A stretch of 64,000 nucleotides of DNA, from the NCBI GenBank assembly GCA_035276475.1, contig DATELQ010000110.1:62001-126000 (forward strand), written 5' to 3'. Under the pieces are notes generated by a model. That model searched no databases. It saw only the letters and a list, made by a program, of their open reading frames with translations, and was not told the origin of the DNA. Shown one piece after another: positions 33,805 through 42,182 of this stretch; within the stretch, counting starts at the first letter, position 1, and every line of letters starts with the position of its first letter. The position numbers and the translations under genes are program-made. Source of the stretch: DATDFB01 sp035276475 (GTDB lineage: Bacteria; Acidobacteriota; Thermoanaerobaculia; Gp7-AA8).

Positions 33805-35836
33805 CATCCCGGTCGGCAACGGCTCGCTGCTCGTTGCCTTCGACGCAAAGTACCGCCTCGCCGACATCTACTTTCCTCACGTCGGCCACGAGAACCACAG
33901 CGGCGCGCGCTTCCGCTTCGGCATCTTCGCCGACGGCACCTGCAGCTGGATCGAGGACGACCGCTGGCAGCGCACGCTCGGCTACCTGCGCGACACGATC
34001 GTCACCGACGTCGTCGCCGACAACGCGGAGCTCGGCCTCCGCCTCCGCTGCCACGACGCCGTCGACGCCGACGCCAACGTCTACGTCCGCAAAATCGTCG
34101 TCCGCAACACGCGCGACGAAGCCCGCACGGTGAAGTTTTTCTTTCACCACGACTTCAACCTCTACGGCAATCCGAACGGCGACACGGCCATGTTCGACCC
34201 CGACTCGGAGAGCGTCATCCACTACAAGATGAAGCGCTACTTCCTCGTCAGCGCCGGCATCGAAGGGCGCTGGGGCGTCGACGAGTACGCGTGCGGGCGG
34301 AGCGGCATCGGCGGCGAGGAGGGAACGTGGCGCGACGCCGAGGATGGCGTGCTGTCCGGCAACGCCATCCAGCAGGGATCGGTCGACTCCACCATCGCGA
34401 TCGGCGTCGACGTCGAGGCGCACGGCAGCGCCACCGTCTACTACTGGATCTGCGCCGGCACGCAGTACGGCGACGTGCGCGAGCTCGACCGCTACGTGCG
34501 CGAGGAGACGCCGGCGCGCATCATCGCCCGCACCGCCTCGCTCTGGTACACGTGGGTCAACAAGAACGGCGAGGACCTCTCCGACCTGCCGGAGGAGATT
34601 GGCGATCTCTATCGCCGGTCGCTCCTCGTCGTGCAGACGCAGTGCGACCACGACGGCGGCATCACCGCCGCGAACGACTCCGACATCGAGTGGAGCCACA
34701 ACGATCACTACTCGTACGTCTGGCCGCGCGACGGCGCGTTCGTCGCCGACGCCATGGACCGCGCCGGCTTTCACGCCCTGGCGCGGCGCTTCCTCCAGTT
34801 CGCGCACGACTCGATTTCCGGCGAGGGCTACTTCCTCCACAAGTACGCGCCCGACGGCTCCGTGGCGTCGGCGTGGAACCCGTGGGTGCGGCACGGCAAA
34901 AAGCAGCTCCCGATCCAGGAGGACGAGACCGCGCTGATCCTCTGGCTCGTGTCGCGGCACTACGAGCGGACGCGCGACCTCGAGTTCGTGCGCTCGGTTT
35001 ACAAGCGCCTCGTCGTGCAGCCGGCGGAGTTCATGCTCGAGTTCCGCGACCCGCTCACGCACCTGCCGCAGCCGTCGTTCGACATCTGGGAAGAGCGGCA
35101 GGGCGTCTTCACCTTCACCTGCGCCGCCGTCTGCGCCGGCCTCCACGCCGCGTCGGAGCTCGCCAATCTCTTCAACGAGCAGGAGCGGCGGGACCGCTAC
35201 GCGCGCGCGGCAGCCGAGGTGCGCGAGGCGATGGTGCGGCACCTCTGGCTCGAGCAGGAGGGGCGCTTCGCACGCGGCCTGGTGCTGCGCGACAACGACA
35301 CGCTGGAGGTCGACACGGCGATCGACGCGTCGGCGTTCGGCACGTTCTACCTCGGCGTTTTTCCCGCGGAAAGCGCGATGGTCGACGGGACGATGCGCGC
35401 GGTGCGCGAGAAACTGTGGGTCTCGACGGAGACGGGCGGCGTGGCGCGCTACGAGCACGACCGTTACCAGCGCACCACGGACGGCGACGAGAGCATCGCC
35501 GGAAATCCGTGGCTGATCTGTACGCTCTGGCTGGCCGAGCACGCCGTCGCGCGCGCCACGTCCGTTGCCGAGCTGCAGTCGGCGCTCGACCTCGTCCGCT
35601 GGGCCCGCTCGAAGGCGCGGCCGTCGCTGATTTTGCCCGAGCAGATCGATCCATCGACGGGCGCGCCGCTCTCCGTCGCGCCGTTCACGTGGAGCCACGC
35701 ACAGGTGATTTCGGTCGTGCGCGGCTACCTCGACGCGCTCCGTTTTCTGCGCCGCGAAGCGCGCGACAGCAGCGTGCGCGACGAAGAAAAAATCGCGCGC
35801 GATCATCCCGTTGACAAACCGAAATGGTTTCCATAG
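33794..35836 (+). CDS. glycoside hydrolase family 15 enzyme (glucoamylase/trehalase-like)
   Basis: 680 residues. N-terminal super-beta-sandwich domain (IPVGNGSLLVAFD to about 270), then an (alpha/alpha)6 barrel with HNDHYSYVWPRDGAFVADAM (about 300-320) and the closing motif FTWSHAQVISVVRGYL. GH15 enzymes release glucose from alpha-glucans or trehalose; which one cannot be decided here. No signal peptide, so probably cytoplasmic. It starts inside the last 11 bp of rsmB; AAGAAT lies 8 nt upstream. Its TAG stop is the -10 start of the HU promoter. A second, unlike GH15 gene is at 59568-61376. Confidence 0.84.
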   Translation: MPRDIPVGNGSLLVAFDAKYRLADIYFPHVGHENHSGARFRFGIFADGTCSWIEDDRWQRTLGYLRDTIVTDVVADNAELGLRLRCHDAVDADANVYVRKIVVRNTRDEARTVKFFFHHDFNLYGNPNGDTAMFDPDSESVIHYKMKRYFLVSAGIEGRWGVDEYACGRSGIGGEEGTWRDAEDGVLSGNAIQQGSVDSTIAIGVDVEAHGSATVYYWICAGTQYGDVRELDRYVREETPARIIARTASLWYTWVNKNGEDLSDLPEEIGDLYRRSLLVVQTQCDHDGGITAANDSDIEWSHNDHYSYVWPRDGAFVADAMDRAGFHALARRFLQFAHDSISGEGYFLHKYAPDGSVASAWNPWVRHGKKQLPIQEDETALILWLVSRHYERTRDLEFVRSVYKRLVVQPAEFMLEFRDPLTHLPQPSFDIWEERQGVFTFTCAAVCAGLHAASELANLFNEQERRDRYARAAAEVREAMVRHLWLEQEGRFARGLVLRDNDTLEVDTAIDASAFGTFYLGVFPAESAMVDGTMRAVREKLWVSTETGGVARYEHDRYQRTTDGDESIAGNPWLICTLWLAEHAVARATSVAELQSALDLVRWARSKARPSLILPEQIDPSTGAPLSVAPFTWSHAQVISVVRGYLDALRFLRREARDSSVRDEEKIARDHPVDKPKWFP

Positions 35837-35839
35837 ATT
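35811..35839 (+). promoter_or_regulatory. sigma70-type promoter of the HU gene
   Basis: TTGACA (35811-35816), 17-bp spacer, TAGATT (35834-35839). The only consensus -35/-10 pair I found here. It lies in the end of the GH15 gene; the TAG of the -10 is that gene's stop codon. Predicted start near 35846, leaving a leader of about 45 nt. Confidence 0.78.
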
Positions 35840-35890
35840 GTCGAAACCCGCATAAAACCAAGGCTTTTTGCAAACAGGAGGAAGGCGTAT

Positions 35891-36196
35891 ATGGCAGGAA
35901 AGGGTGACGTCATCAACGAGATCGCCGATCAGGCTGGGATCTCGAAAAAGGAAGCGGCGGCCGCGTTCGACGCATTCGTCAGCTACATCTCCGGCTCATG
36001 CCAGCGCGGCGAGCGCTGCGCGATTCCGGGCCTCGGCAGCTTCTCCGTGTCGCAGCGCAAGGCGCGCGAGGGCCGCAACCCCCGCACGAACGAAAAGATC
36101 ACCATTCCGGCGTCGAAGAACGTCCGCTTCAAGGCCGGCAAGGACCTCAAGGACGCGGTGAACGTCTCAGGGAAGAAGGGGTCGAAGAAGAAGTAG
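35891..36196 (+). CDS. hup: HU-family DNA-binding protein
   Basis: 101 residues. HU/IHF fold: GISKKEAAAAFDAF, then IPGLGSFSVSQRKAREGRNPRTNEKITIP with the conserved RNPRT DNA-intercalating arm and the VRFKAGKDLKDAV end, plus a lysine-rich tail (GKKGSKKK). Nucleoid protein bending DNA without strong sequence preference. It is preceded by a strong SD (AGGAGG) and a consensus promoter and followed by an intrinsic terminator, so it is a self-contained, highly expressed unit. Confidence 0.95.
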   Translation: MAGKGDVINEIADQAGISKKEAAAAFDAFVSYISGSCQRGERCAIPGLGSFSVSQRKAREGRNPRTNEKITIPASKNVRFKAGKDLKDAVNVSGKKGSKKK

Positions 36197-36226
36197 GGCG
36201 TCGCCTGCCACACGCCTGACTTGACG

Positions 36227-36259
36227 AACGCTCCGGTGGCCTCCGGGGCGTTTTTGTTT
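36227..36259 (+). terminator. rho-independent terminator after HU
   Basis: Stem ACGCTCCGG / CCGGGGCGT (one G-U pair) with loop TGGCCT, followed by TTTTTGTTT. A classical intrinsic terminator, 30 bp after the HU stop. Oriented for HU, not for the convergent dgt. Confidence 0.85.
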
Positions 36260-36264
36260 CTGCG

Positions 36265-37290
36265 CTAAACCCACGCGCGCGGCACGAACAACTTCTCATA
36301 CAACTTGATCGCGTACCGATCCGTCATCCCGGCGATGAAGTCGATGGCCAGCCGCTCGGTCGTCTCTTCGCTATCGACGGGCAGGTACTCCTCGGGATGC
36401 GCGACGACGTATTCGAAGAGCGCGGTGATGATGCGCTTCGCTTTCTCCAGCTCGTCGCGCACGGCGGGGATCAGGTACATGTGCTCGAACATGTAGCGGC
36501 GCAGCTCCTCGAGCGCCTCCAGCACCTCGGCGGACATGCGGACGGCTTCGTAGTCGCAGGCGAGCGTCGAGGCAATGACGTCGCGGACCATGCGGTCGAT
36601 GCGCTGGCTGCCGGTGCGGCCGAGGGTGTCGCGGATCGCCTTCGGGATGTCGTCCTCGGTCAGAAGGCCGGCGCGGATGCCGTCGTCGATGTCGTGGTTC
36701 ACGTAGGCGACGATGTCGGAGATGCGCACGATGTCGCCCTCGAGCGTGAGCGCCCGGGCGCGCGGCCGCGAGCGCAGCAGCTCGCCCTTCTCCCCCTTCG
36801 AGTGTTTGAGGATGCCGTCGCGCACTTCGATGGTGAGGTTGAGGCCGCGGCCGTCGTTCTCGAGCGTCTCCACGACGCGCACCGACTGGCGGTAGTGATC
36901 GAAGCCGCCGCGCACGAGCTTGTTGAGCGCGGCCTCGCCGGCGTGCCCGAAGGCGGAGTGCCCGAGGTCGTGGCCGAGGCCGATGGCCTCGGTGAGGACT
37001 TCGTTGAGGCGCAGCGACTTGGCGATCGTGCGCGCGATCTGCGTCACCTCCAGCACGTGCGTCAGCCGCGTGCGGAAGTGGTCGCCCTCGGGTGCGAGGA
37101 ACACCTGGGTCTTGTGCTTGAGACGCCGAAACGCTTTGCAGTGGATGATGCGGTCGCGGTCGCGCTGGTAGGAGGGGCGGAGGTCGTCCTCGGGCTCGGC
37201 GCGGTCGCGCCCGCGCGTCTCGGCGCTCTTCGCGGCGCGCGGGTGAAGAGTCTCGGCTTCGATGGTCTCCAGCGTCTCGCGGATCGTCAC
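36265..37290 (-). CDS. dgt: dGTP triphosphohydrolase-like HD protein
   Basis: 341 residues. HD-domain dNTP triphosphohydrolase: RDRDRIIHCKAFRRLKHKTQVF, metal ligands H78 in RTRLTHVLEV and H107-D108 in GLGHDLGHSAFGHAGE. The family splits dNTPs to nucleoside and triphosphate. GTG start chosen because a TACGAT box ends 7 nt upstream; the 23-residue longer frame would enter the repeat array. Upstream lies a 196-bp heptamer array that could bear on its expression. Confidence 0.88.
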   Translation of the reverse strand: MTIRETLETIEAETLHPRAAKSAETRGRDRAEPEDDLRPSYQRDRDRIIHCKAFRRLKHKTQVFLAPEGDHFRTRLTHVLEVTQIARTIAKSLRLNEVLTEAIGLGHDLGHSAFGHAGEAALNKLVRGGFDHYRQSVRVVETLENDGRGLNLTIEVRDGILKHSKGEKGELLRSRPRARALTLEGDIVRISDIVAYVNHDIDDGIRAGLLTEDDIPKAIRDTLGRTGSQRIDRMVRDVIASTLACDYEAVRMSAEVLEALEELRRYMFEHMYLIPAVRDELEKAKRIITALFEYVVAHPEEYLPVDSEETTERLAIDFIAGMTDRYAIKLYEKLFVPRAWV

Positions 37291-37293
37291 CGG

Positions 37294-37313
37294 GGCAATC
37301 GTATCAGTGCCGC
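37294..37313. repeat. left flanking direct repeat of the heptamer array
   Basis: 20 bp starting GGCAATCGT and ending TGCCGC, matching 37536-37555 at 17 of 20 positions. It covers the dgt -10 box. Confidence 0.6.
37298..37303 (-). promoter_or_regulatory. TACGAT -10-like box for dgt
   Basis: On the minus strand TACGAT ends 7 nt before the dgt GTG. The box lies within a 20-bp direct repeat (37294-37313) that recurs at 37536-37555. Confidence 0.45.
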
Positions 37314-37334
37314 ACTTCTGTTCTACGACCTCGC

Positions 37335-37530
37335 TCCTGTCTCGAGTCATGACGTGCATGTCATGAATCGAGACACGCGCGTCTTGAATCGAGACATGAA
37401 TGTCTTGAGTCGAGACATGAATGTCATGAATTGAGACACAGACGTCCTGAGTCGAGACATTAACGTCCTGAGTCGAGACACGCGTGTCTTGGGTCGAGAC
37501 ATTCGTGTCTCGACTCAGGACAGAAATGTC
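37335..37530. repeat. 28-heptamer (21-bp higher-order) tandem array upstream of dgt
   Basis: 196 bp divide exactly into 28 heptamers, most ending in GTC or TC. The central 147 bp (37370-37516) are seven 21-bp units of three heptamers each: GAGACAY, then nnnYGTC, then nTGAGTC-like. Many units hold a 12-bp dyad such as GACACGCGTGTC. With its flanks it fills the 255-bp gap between dgt and the GH44 gene. Confidence 0.9.
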
Positions 37531-37535
37531 ATCGC

Positions 37536-37555
37536 GGCAATCGTTTTAATGCCGC
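37536..37555. repeat. right flanking direct repeat of the heptamer array
   Basis: Counterpart of 37294-37313. It overlaps the last codons and TAA stop of the GH44 gene. Confidence 0.6.
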
Positions 37556-39093
37556 GCCGCACGGCGGCGCACGTTCGGCGTCTGCGGAATGACGAGCAGC
37601 GTCACGCTCTTCGCCGGCAATGTGACCGAGAGCGCGCCGCCGCTGACGGCAACGTCGCCGACGCGCGTGACATGCGTGCCGCCGGCAAGCTGCCACTGCT
37701 GCGCGTTCGCGGCGGCGTTGAAGTTGGCGACGTGCACGGTCGCGGCCGTCGTGCCGCTGAGCACCTTCGTCACGATCATCACGGTGAGCGCGCTGTCGGA
37801 CGAGCGCTGAGCGGCGAAGACGGCGACGGCGTCGGGATTCGGGCCGGCGGCGCTCACTGACGTGTCGCCGAACGCCGACTTCGCGCCGTCGTAGTTGCGG
37901 TAGATCTTGATCGCGTCGTACGCGGGCGAGCCGGCCGCGGGCGTCGTCCAGCGCGCGGCGAGGTCGAGCCCTTCGCGGCCGAAGATCCCGAGGACGTCCG
38001 CCTGCGCCGTAGCGCCGTTCATGTCCCCCTCGGCGCCCCAGTTGTACTCCGTGATCCCGATCGGCAGCCCCGCCGCCCACTCGCGCATGCGCGGGATGAG
38101 CCGCACTTTGTCGCCGATCCACGACTCGTCGACGTAACTCGGGTCCCACAGCGAGCGCGTGGAACGGTTGCGTTGGAGCTGCATGGCCGTCGAGACGTCG
38201 TCGCTGAACTCGCCGCTTTGCGGGTAGTAGTGCACCGTGACGACGTCGAGCAGTCCGTGCATGTGTGAGACGAGCCACGGGACGTACTCCGCGCCGCCGT
38301 GCGCCGCGCGGTCGGGAAAGCTCGACCAGTTGTGCGCGGCGGCCCACTGCTGGTCGTAGCCGCTGTAGAAGTAGCCGACCCAGCCCCACTCCTCGGGGCC
38401 GCAGATGAGCGCATTCGGATCGGTGGCGCGGATGCGCTGCGCGTGATCGCGCATCTTCGCCAGCACCTCGTCCATGGTTGCGCCGGCGGGGTGCACATCG
38501 CGGTGCGTGGCGTGCCAGATCGACGGCTCGTTGTCGAGCAGGTACCAGTGCACGCCGCCCCACTGCGTGATGAGGTGCTGCACCCACCCCTGCTGGAAGA
38601 GCGCGTCGACCGGCATGTTCGCGTCGTTCGGGTCGTTGCCGCCGATCTCGCTGCCGTTTGCGCGCATGCCGTTGCCCGCGTCGGGCATGTATGGATCCGT
38701 GTACTGCTGCGCGCCGTATTTCGCGACCGAGAAGCCCGCCAGCTTGGCGCGGTTCGGGCCGAGCTTCGCCGTCCAGCCGAGGATCGGAATCGTGATCATC
38801 GGCTGCGCGCCGGCCGACTTCGTGTCGCGGATGAACGTGTCGGCGCTCTCACCGGCGAGCGCGCTCGGCTCGCCGATCGACTCGAAGAACCAGTCGGCGG
38901 CGCGGTTGCTGGCGTTGAGCTGCCAGTTGTAGCGCGTGGCGGCGTTGCCGCCGGAGCGGTTCATCGGGACGTTGAGGTCGGCGAGCTGCGCGGCCGAGGC
39001 GAAGGCGACGCCGTAAACGTTCGGATTGATCGGATGGCGATTCGCTGCCGCGTCGACGTTGATGGTGACTGCGAGAAGAAGCGCGGCAAGCAC
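37546..39093 (-). CDS. secreted glycoside hydrolase family 44-like protein
   Basis: 515 residues. A short hydrophobic N-terminus (MLAALLLAVTINVDAA) suggests export. The catalytic domain fits GH44: acid/base E189 in YLLDNEPSIW and nucleophile E349 in GITEYNWGAEGD, with VTVHYYPQSG between, then a beta-sandwich of about 110 residues. GH44 enzymes are beta-glucanases/xyloglucanases; substrate untested. It ends TPNVRRRAARH, a tail shared with two other secreted proteins. GTG start, 6 nt after a TAGATT box. Confidence 0.84.
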   Translation of the reverse strand: MLAALLLAVTINVDAAANRHPINPNVYGVAFASAAQLADLNVPMNRSGGNAATRYNWQLNASNRAADWFFESIGEPSALAGESADTFIRDTKSAGAQPMITIPILGWTAKLGPNRAKLAGFSVAKYGAQQYTDPYMPDAGNGMRANGSEIGGNDPNDANMPVDALFQQGWVQHLITQWGGVHWYLLDNEPSIWHATHRDVHPAGATMDEVLAKMRDHAQRIRATDPNALICGPEEWGWVGYFYSGYDQQWAAAHNWSSFPDRAAHGGAEYVPWLVSHMHGLLDVVTVHYYPQSGEFSDDVSTAMQLQRNRSTRSLWDPSYVDESWIGDKVRLIPRMREWAAGLPIGITEYNWGAEGDMNGATAQADVLGIFGREGLDLAARWTTPAAGSPAYDAIKIYRNYDGAKSAFGDTSVSAAGPNPDAVAVFAAQRSSDSALTVMIVTKVLSGTTAATVHVANFNAAANAQQWQLAGGTHVTRVGDVAVSGGALSVTLPAKSVTLLVIPQTPNVRRRAARH

Positions 39094-39099
39094 CTTCGG

Positions 39100-39105
39100 A
39101 ATCTA
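39100..39105 (-). promoter_or_regulatory. TAGATT -10-like box for the GH44 gene
   Basis: On the minus strand TAGATT ends 6 nt before the GTG at 39093; no Shine-Dalgarno. Confidence 0.42.
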
Positions 39106-39137
39106 GGCTCGACGCCCAGACCGGGACGTGAGCCGGC

Positions 39138-39569
39138 TCACAGGATCAGTTCGAGGAAACGCGAGCCTTCGACCGGATTGAACCGATACGGCGCGATGTC
39201 GGTGAAGCCTATCTCCTCGTACATCGCCATGGCCGTTCGCATCTGCGGCAGCGTATCGAGGCGCATCCGCTCGTATCCGCGGCGCCGCGCCTCGGCGATG
39301 ATCGCCTCTGCGAGCGCGCGCCCGAGGCCGCGGCCGCGGGCAGTGGGGCGGACGTAGAGGCGCTTCATCTCGCAGACGCGCTCGTCGATGCGGCGCAGGG
39401 CCACGCAGCCGTCGGCGTCGCCGGCGACGAGGATGCACTCATAGAACTCGCCGAGGCGCTCGAGCTCGTCGTCGAAGTTCTGGAACGCCAGGTCGACGCC
39501 GAGCGACGCCGCGTATTCGAGGAACAGTTCGCGGACGACGCCGAGGTCGCGTGCGGGAGCGATGGCCAT
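39138..39569 (-). CDS. GNAT-family N-acetyltransferase
   Basis: 143 residues. Acetyl-CoA motif RLYVRPTARGRGLGRALAEAII (about 73-94) preceded by DGCVALRRIDERVCEMKR; ends with EIGFTDIAPYRFNP. Acceptor unknown. The ATG gives the earliest sensible start; a CATTAT box lies 6 nt upstream and overlaps the box of the divergent methyltransferase. Confidence 0.83.
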   Translation of the reverse strand: MAIAPARDLGVVRELFLEYAASLGVDLAFQNFDDELERLGEFYECILVAGDADGCVALRRIDERVCEMKRLYVRPTARGRGLGRALAEAIIAEARRRGYERMRLDTLPQMRTAMAMYEEIGFTDIAPYRFNPVEGSRFLELIL

Positions 39570-39574
39570 TCGCC

Positions 39575-39581
39575 GATAATG
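39575..39581. promoter_or_regulatory. overlapping divergent -10-like boxes
   Basis: Plus strand GATAAT (39575-39580) lies 13 nt before the methyltransferase ATG; minus strand CATTAT (39581-39576) lies 6 nt before the acetyltransferase ATG. The two share five bases, as at 17704-17711. Confidence 0.42.
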
Positions 39582-39593
39582 CGCAGCGCTTCC

Positions 39594-40568
39594 ATGCGAC
39601 GCAAGCTGATGGAGATTCTCGCGGAGCCCGGCACCGGCGCGCCGCTGCGGCTCGAGGTGACGCGCGGCTCCGGCGACACCGTCGAAGAAGGCGTGCTCGT
39701 CTCGGAGACGAAGCGCTATCCGATCGTCAACGGCATTCCCCGCTTCGTCGAGCGCGACAACTACGCGGAGTCGTTCGGCAAGCAGTGGAACGCCTTCCGC
39801 GAAGTGCAGCTCGACTCGGCGAACGGCGCGTCGTATTCGCGGCGGCGCTTCGACGCCGAGGTGGGGTGGGAGGAGGAGAAGCTGCGCGGAAAGTGGCTGC
39901 TCGACGCCGGCTGCGGCGCGGGGCGTTTCGCCGAGGTGAGCGCGGCGCGCGGGGCGAACCTCGTGGCGCTCGACCTCTCCTCCGCCGTCGACGCCGCGGC
40001 GAAGACGCTGGCGCGCTTCCCGAACGCCGACGTCGTGCAGGGCAGCATCCTCGACCCGCCGTTCCGCCGCGGCGCCTTCGACTTCTGCTACTGCATCGGC
40101 GTCATCCAGCACACTCCCGACCCGGCGCGCGCGATCCGCACGCTCGTCGACGCCGTGCATCCCGGCGGCAAGTTCGCGTTCACCATGTACGGGCGGCGCT
40201 GGTACACGAAGCTCTACGCGAAGTACCTCGTGCGCCCGCTGACGAAGCGGATGAAGCCGGCCACGCTGCTAGGGGCAATCGAGAAGACGATGCCGTTCTT
40301 CTTCCCGCTGACGAACGCCTTGTTCCGCGCGCCGCTCGTCGGCAAGCTCGCCGGCTTCACGATCCCGATCGCGAACGATCCGTCGATGACAGAGCTGACG
40401 CGCGAGCAGCGCTACCGCCTCGCCATCCTCGACACCTTCGACATGCTCGCGCCGCAGCACGACCATCCGATGACGTGGCAGGAGATGGAGCGCGAGCTGC
40501 GCGCGGCGGGGGCGGAGCGGTGGGAGTTCCGCAGCCGCGTCCCCGTCGTCGTGTCAGGCGTGCGCTAG
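39594..40568 (+). CDS. SAM-dependent methyltransferase with Trm112-like N-terminus
   Basis: 324 residues. MRRKLMEILAEPGTGAPLRLEV and YPIVNGIPRFV (about 1-50) have the layout of the small Trm112/YcaR zinc domain but lack its cysteines. Then motif I LLDAGCGAGRFAE (about 102-114), ALDLS, and FCYCIGVIQHTPDP. Substrate unknown. Three ATGs are possible (39579, 39594, 39609); 39594 is preferred because it keeps the N-terminal domain and leaves a short leader after the GATAAT box. Its end overlaps phzF-like by 15 bp. Confidence 0.8.
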   Translation: MRRKLMEILAEPGTGAPLRLEVTRGSGDTVEEGVLVSETKRYPIVNGIPRFVERDNYAESFGKQWNAFREVQLDSANGASYSRRRFDAEVGWEEEKLRGKWLLDAGCGAGRFAEVSAARGANLVALDLSSAVDAAAKTLARFPNADVVQGSILDPPFRRGAFDFCYCIGVIQHTPDPARAIRTLVDAVHPGGKFAFTMYGRRWYTKLYAKYLVRPLTKRMKPATLLGAIEKTMPFFFPLTNALFRAPLVGKLAGFTIPIANDPSMTELTREQRYRLAILDTFDMLAPQHDHPMTWQEMERELRAAGAERWEFRSRVPVVVSGVR

Positions 40569-41345
40569 CTCGCCGCGCAGCGTCGTCACCGCCTGCCCGC
40601 TGAGCTTCACCCGGTCGCCGTCGAGCCGGACGCGCAGCTCCCCGCCGCGCGCCGAGACCTGCAGCGCGCGCATCTCCGTCTTGTCGAGGCGCGCGGACCA
40701 GAACGGCGTGAGGCAGCAGTGCGCGCTGCCGGTCACCGGATCCTCCGGCACGCCCACCGCGGGCGCGAAGAAGCGCGAGACGAAGTCGACGCCGTGCGTT
40801 GCCGCCTTGCTCGTCACGATCACGCCGCGCACGGGGATCTCGGCGAGCCGCGCGAGGTCGGGCTTGAGCGCGCGCACCTCGTCCTCCGACTCGACTTCGA
40901 CGAGGTAGTCGAACTCGTTACGGCCGACGTACCTCGGGTGCTCGACGCCGAGCGATTCGAGCAGCCCCACGGGCGCCGCGGTCTCCTGCGCCGGCTTCGC
41001 CGGAAAATCGAGCTCGATCCACTCGCCGTCGCGCGCCGCCGTCAGCTCACCGCTCAGCGTGTGGAAGCGCGCCACGTCGTTCGCGCCGAGCCGCCCCTCC
41101 TCCCACAGCGCGTGCGCGCTGCCGAGGGTGGCGTGGCCGCAGAGCTTCACCTCCACGGCCGGGGTGAACCAGCGCAGCGACCAGCCGTCGCCGCGCGGGA
41201 GGAGGAACGCCGTCTCGGCGAGATTCATCTCCGCGGCGACGTTCCTCATCCACGCGTCGTCGCGCTCCTGGTCGAGAAAACAGACCGCGGCAGGGTTGCC
41301 GCGGAACGGCTCGGACGTGAACGCATCGACTTGAATCAGGCGCAT
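40554..41345 (-). CDS. PhzF-family isomerase/epimerase
   Basis: 263 residues. N-terminal DAFTSEPFRGNPAAV, catalytic E44 in NLAETAFL, then CGHATLGSAHAL and late EDPVTGSAHC, the two halves of the PhzF diaminopimelate-epimerase-like fold. The family includes the phenazine isomerase but most members have unknown substrates; no phenazine genes are here. The ATG follows directly on the TAA of the PuuD-like gene, so the two are likely co-transcribed. Confidence 0.88.
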   Translation of the reverse strand: MRLIQVDAFTSEPFRGNPAAVCFLDQERDDAWMRNVAAEMNLAETAFLLPRGDGWSLRWFTPAVEVKLCGHATLGSAHALWEEGRLGANDVARFHTLSGELTAARDGEWIELDFPAKPAQETAAPVGLLESLGVEHPRYVGRNEFDYLVEVESEDEVRALKPDLARLAEIPVRGVIVTSKAATHGVDFVSRFFAPAVGVPEDPVTGSAHCCLTPFWSARLDKTEMRALQVSARGGELRVRLDGDRVKLSGQAVTTLRGELAHA

Positions 41346-42134
41346 TTAGAACCCCGGAACCTTCGCTGCCTTCTTATATAGCACCCAGACCATGAAAAAG
41401 CCGAGGACGATCGCGCCGGCCGCGTAGGCGTCGCGGTACGGACTGGCGAACATCGTCGGGTAGTGATTGCTGATCATGAACAGGATCAGCGGCACAGACA
41501 TGTACGTGTTGTGCCGCGAGCGCAAGCCGGCGGTCTTCACCACCGGTGAGTCGGCCGGCAGCGGCGTGCCCGCCTTCGTCGCGGTGATGATCTGCTTCTG
41601 GTACGGCCAGATCAGCATCCAGACGTTGAGCGCCATCGTCGTGCCGAACGTCGCGCCGCCATGGATGTAGAGCGCGCGGGCGCTGTAGTGGCCGGCGCAC
41701 TCGAGGAGCGCCCACACGCCGGCGTAGAGCACGAGGCAGATGGCTGCGCCGACGACTTTGTTCGCCAGCGCCTTCATGATGGCGTTGTAGACGACGAAGC
41801 CGACGGCGAGCGTGATCAGGTAGATGGCCAGCCAGAGCCACGGGTTGTTGTTCTGGTACAGGTCATCGAACAGGACGGTGCGAGACTGGTAATAGATGAT
41901 GCCGGCGAGCAGGATGCCGGTGATCCAGGTCCAGGCCGCGCCCCAGCGGAACCAGAACAGCGCGCGCGGCATCAGCTCGGGGTTGACGATGCGCTTGGTC
42001 GGGCCGTCGATCTTGCCCTGAAATGGTGTGTTGACCCAGTTGAAGAACCAGAGGTGACCGATCCAGGCAATGCCGGCCACGATGTGCGCCCAGCGAAAGA
42101 AGAGGTTGAGTAGCGTATTCAGCGGTTCATTCAT
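41346..42134 (-). CDS. PuuD/urate-oxidase-N-like membrane protein
   Basis: 262 residues with about seven transmembrane helices. It resembles the membrane domain of the cytochrome-type urate hydroxylase PuuD (Urate_ox_N): RWAHIVAGIAWIGHLWFFNW with conserved histidines, ELMPRALFWFRWGA, and HNTYMSVPLILFMISNHYP. PuuD oxidises urate; here the C-terminal cytochrome c domain is missing and no purine genes are adjacent, so activity is open. A good SD (GAGGAGG) precedes the ATG. Confidence 0.8.
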   Translation of the reverse strand: MNEPLNTLLNLFFRWAHIVAGIAWIGHLWFFNWVNTPFQGKIDGPTKRIVNPELMPRALFWFRWGAAWTWITGILLAGIIYYQSRTVLFDDLYQNNNPWLWLAIYLITLAVGFVVYNAIMKALANKVVGAAICLVLYAGVWALLECAGHYSARALYIHGGATFGTTMALNVWMLIWPYQKQIITATKAGTPLPADSPVVKTAGLRSRHNTYMSVPLILFMISNHYPTMFASPYRDAYAAGAIVLGFFMVWVLYKKAAKVPGF

Positions 42135-42182
42135 GCGCCCTCCTCAAAGATCCGTCGTTTGGAGTAGCCTGCCGCCGATTAT

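Noticed and set aside
37335..37530. CRISPR array
   Set aside because: Units are 21 bp and degenerate throughout, with no unique spacers and no cas genes.
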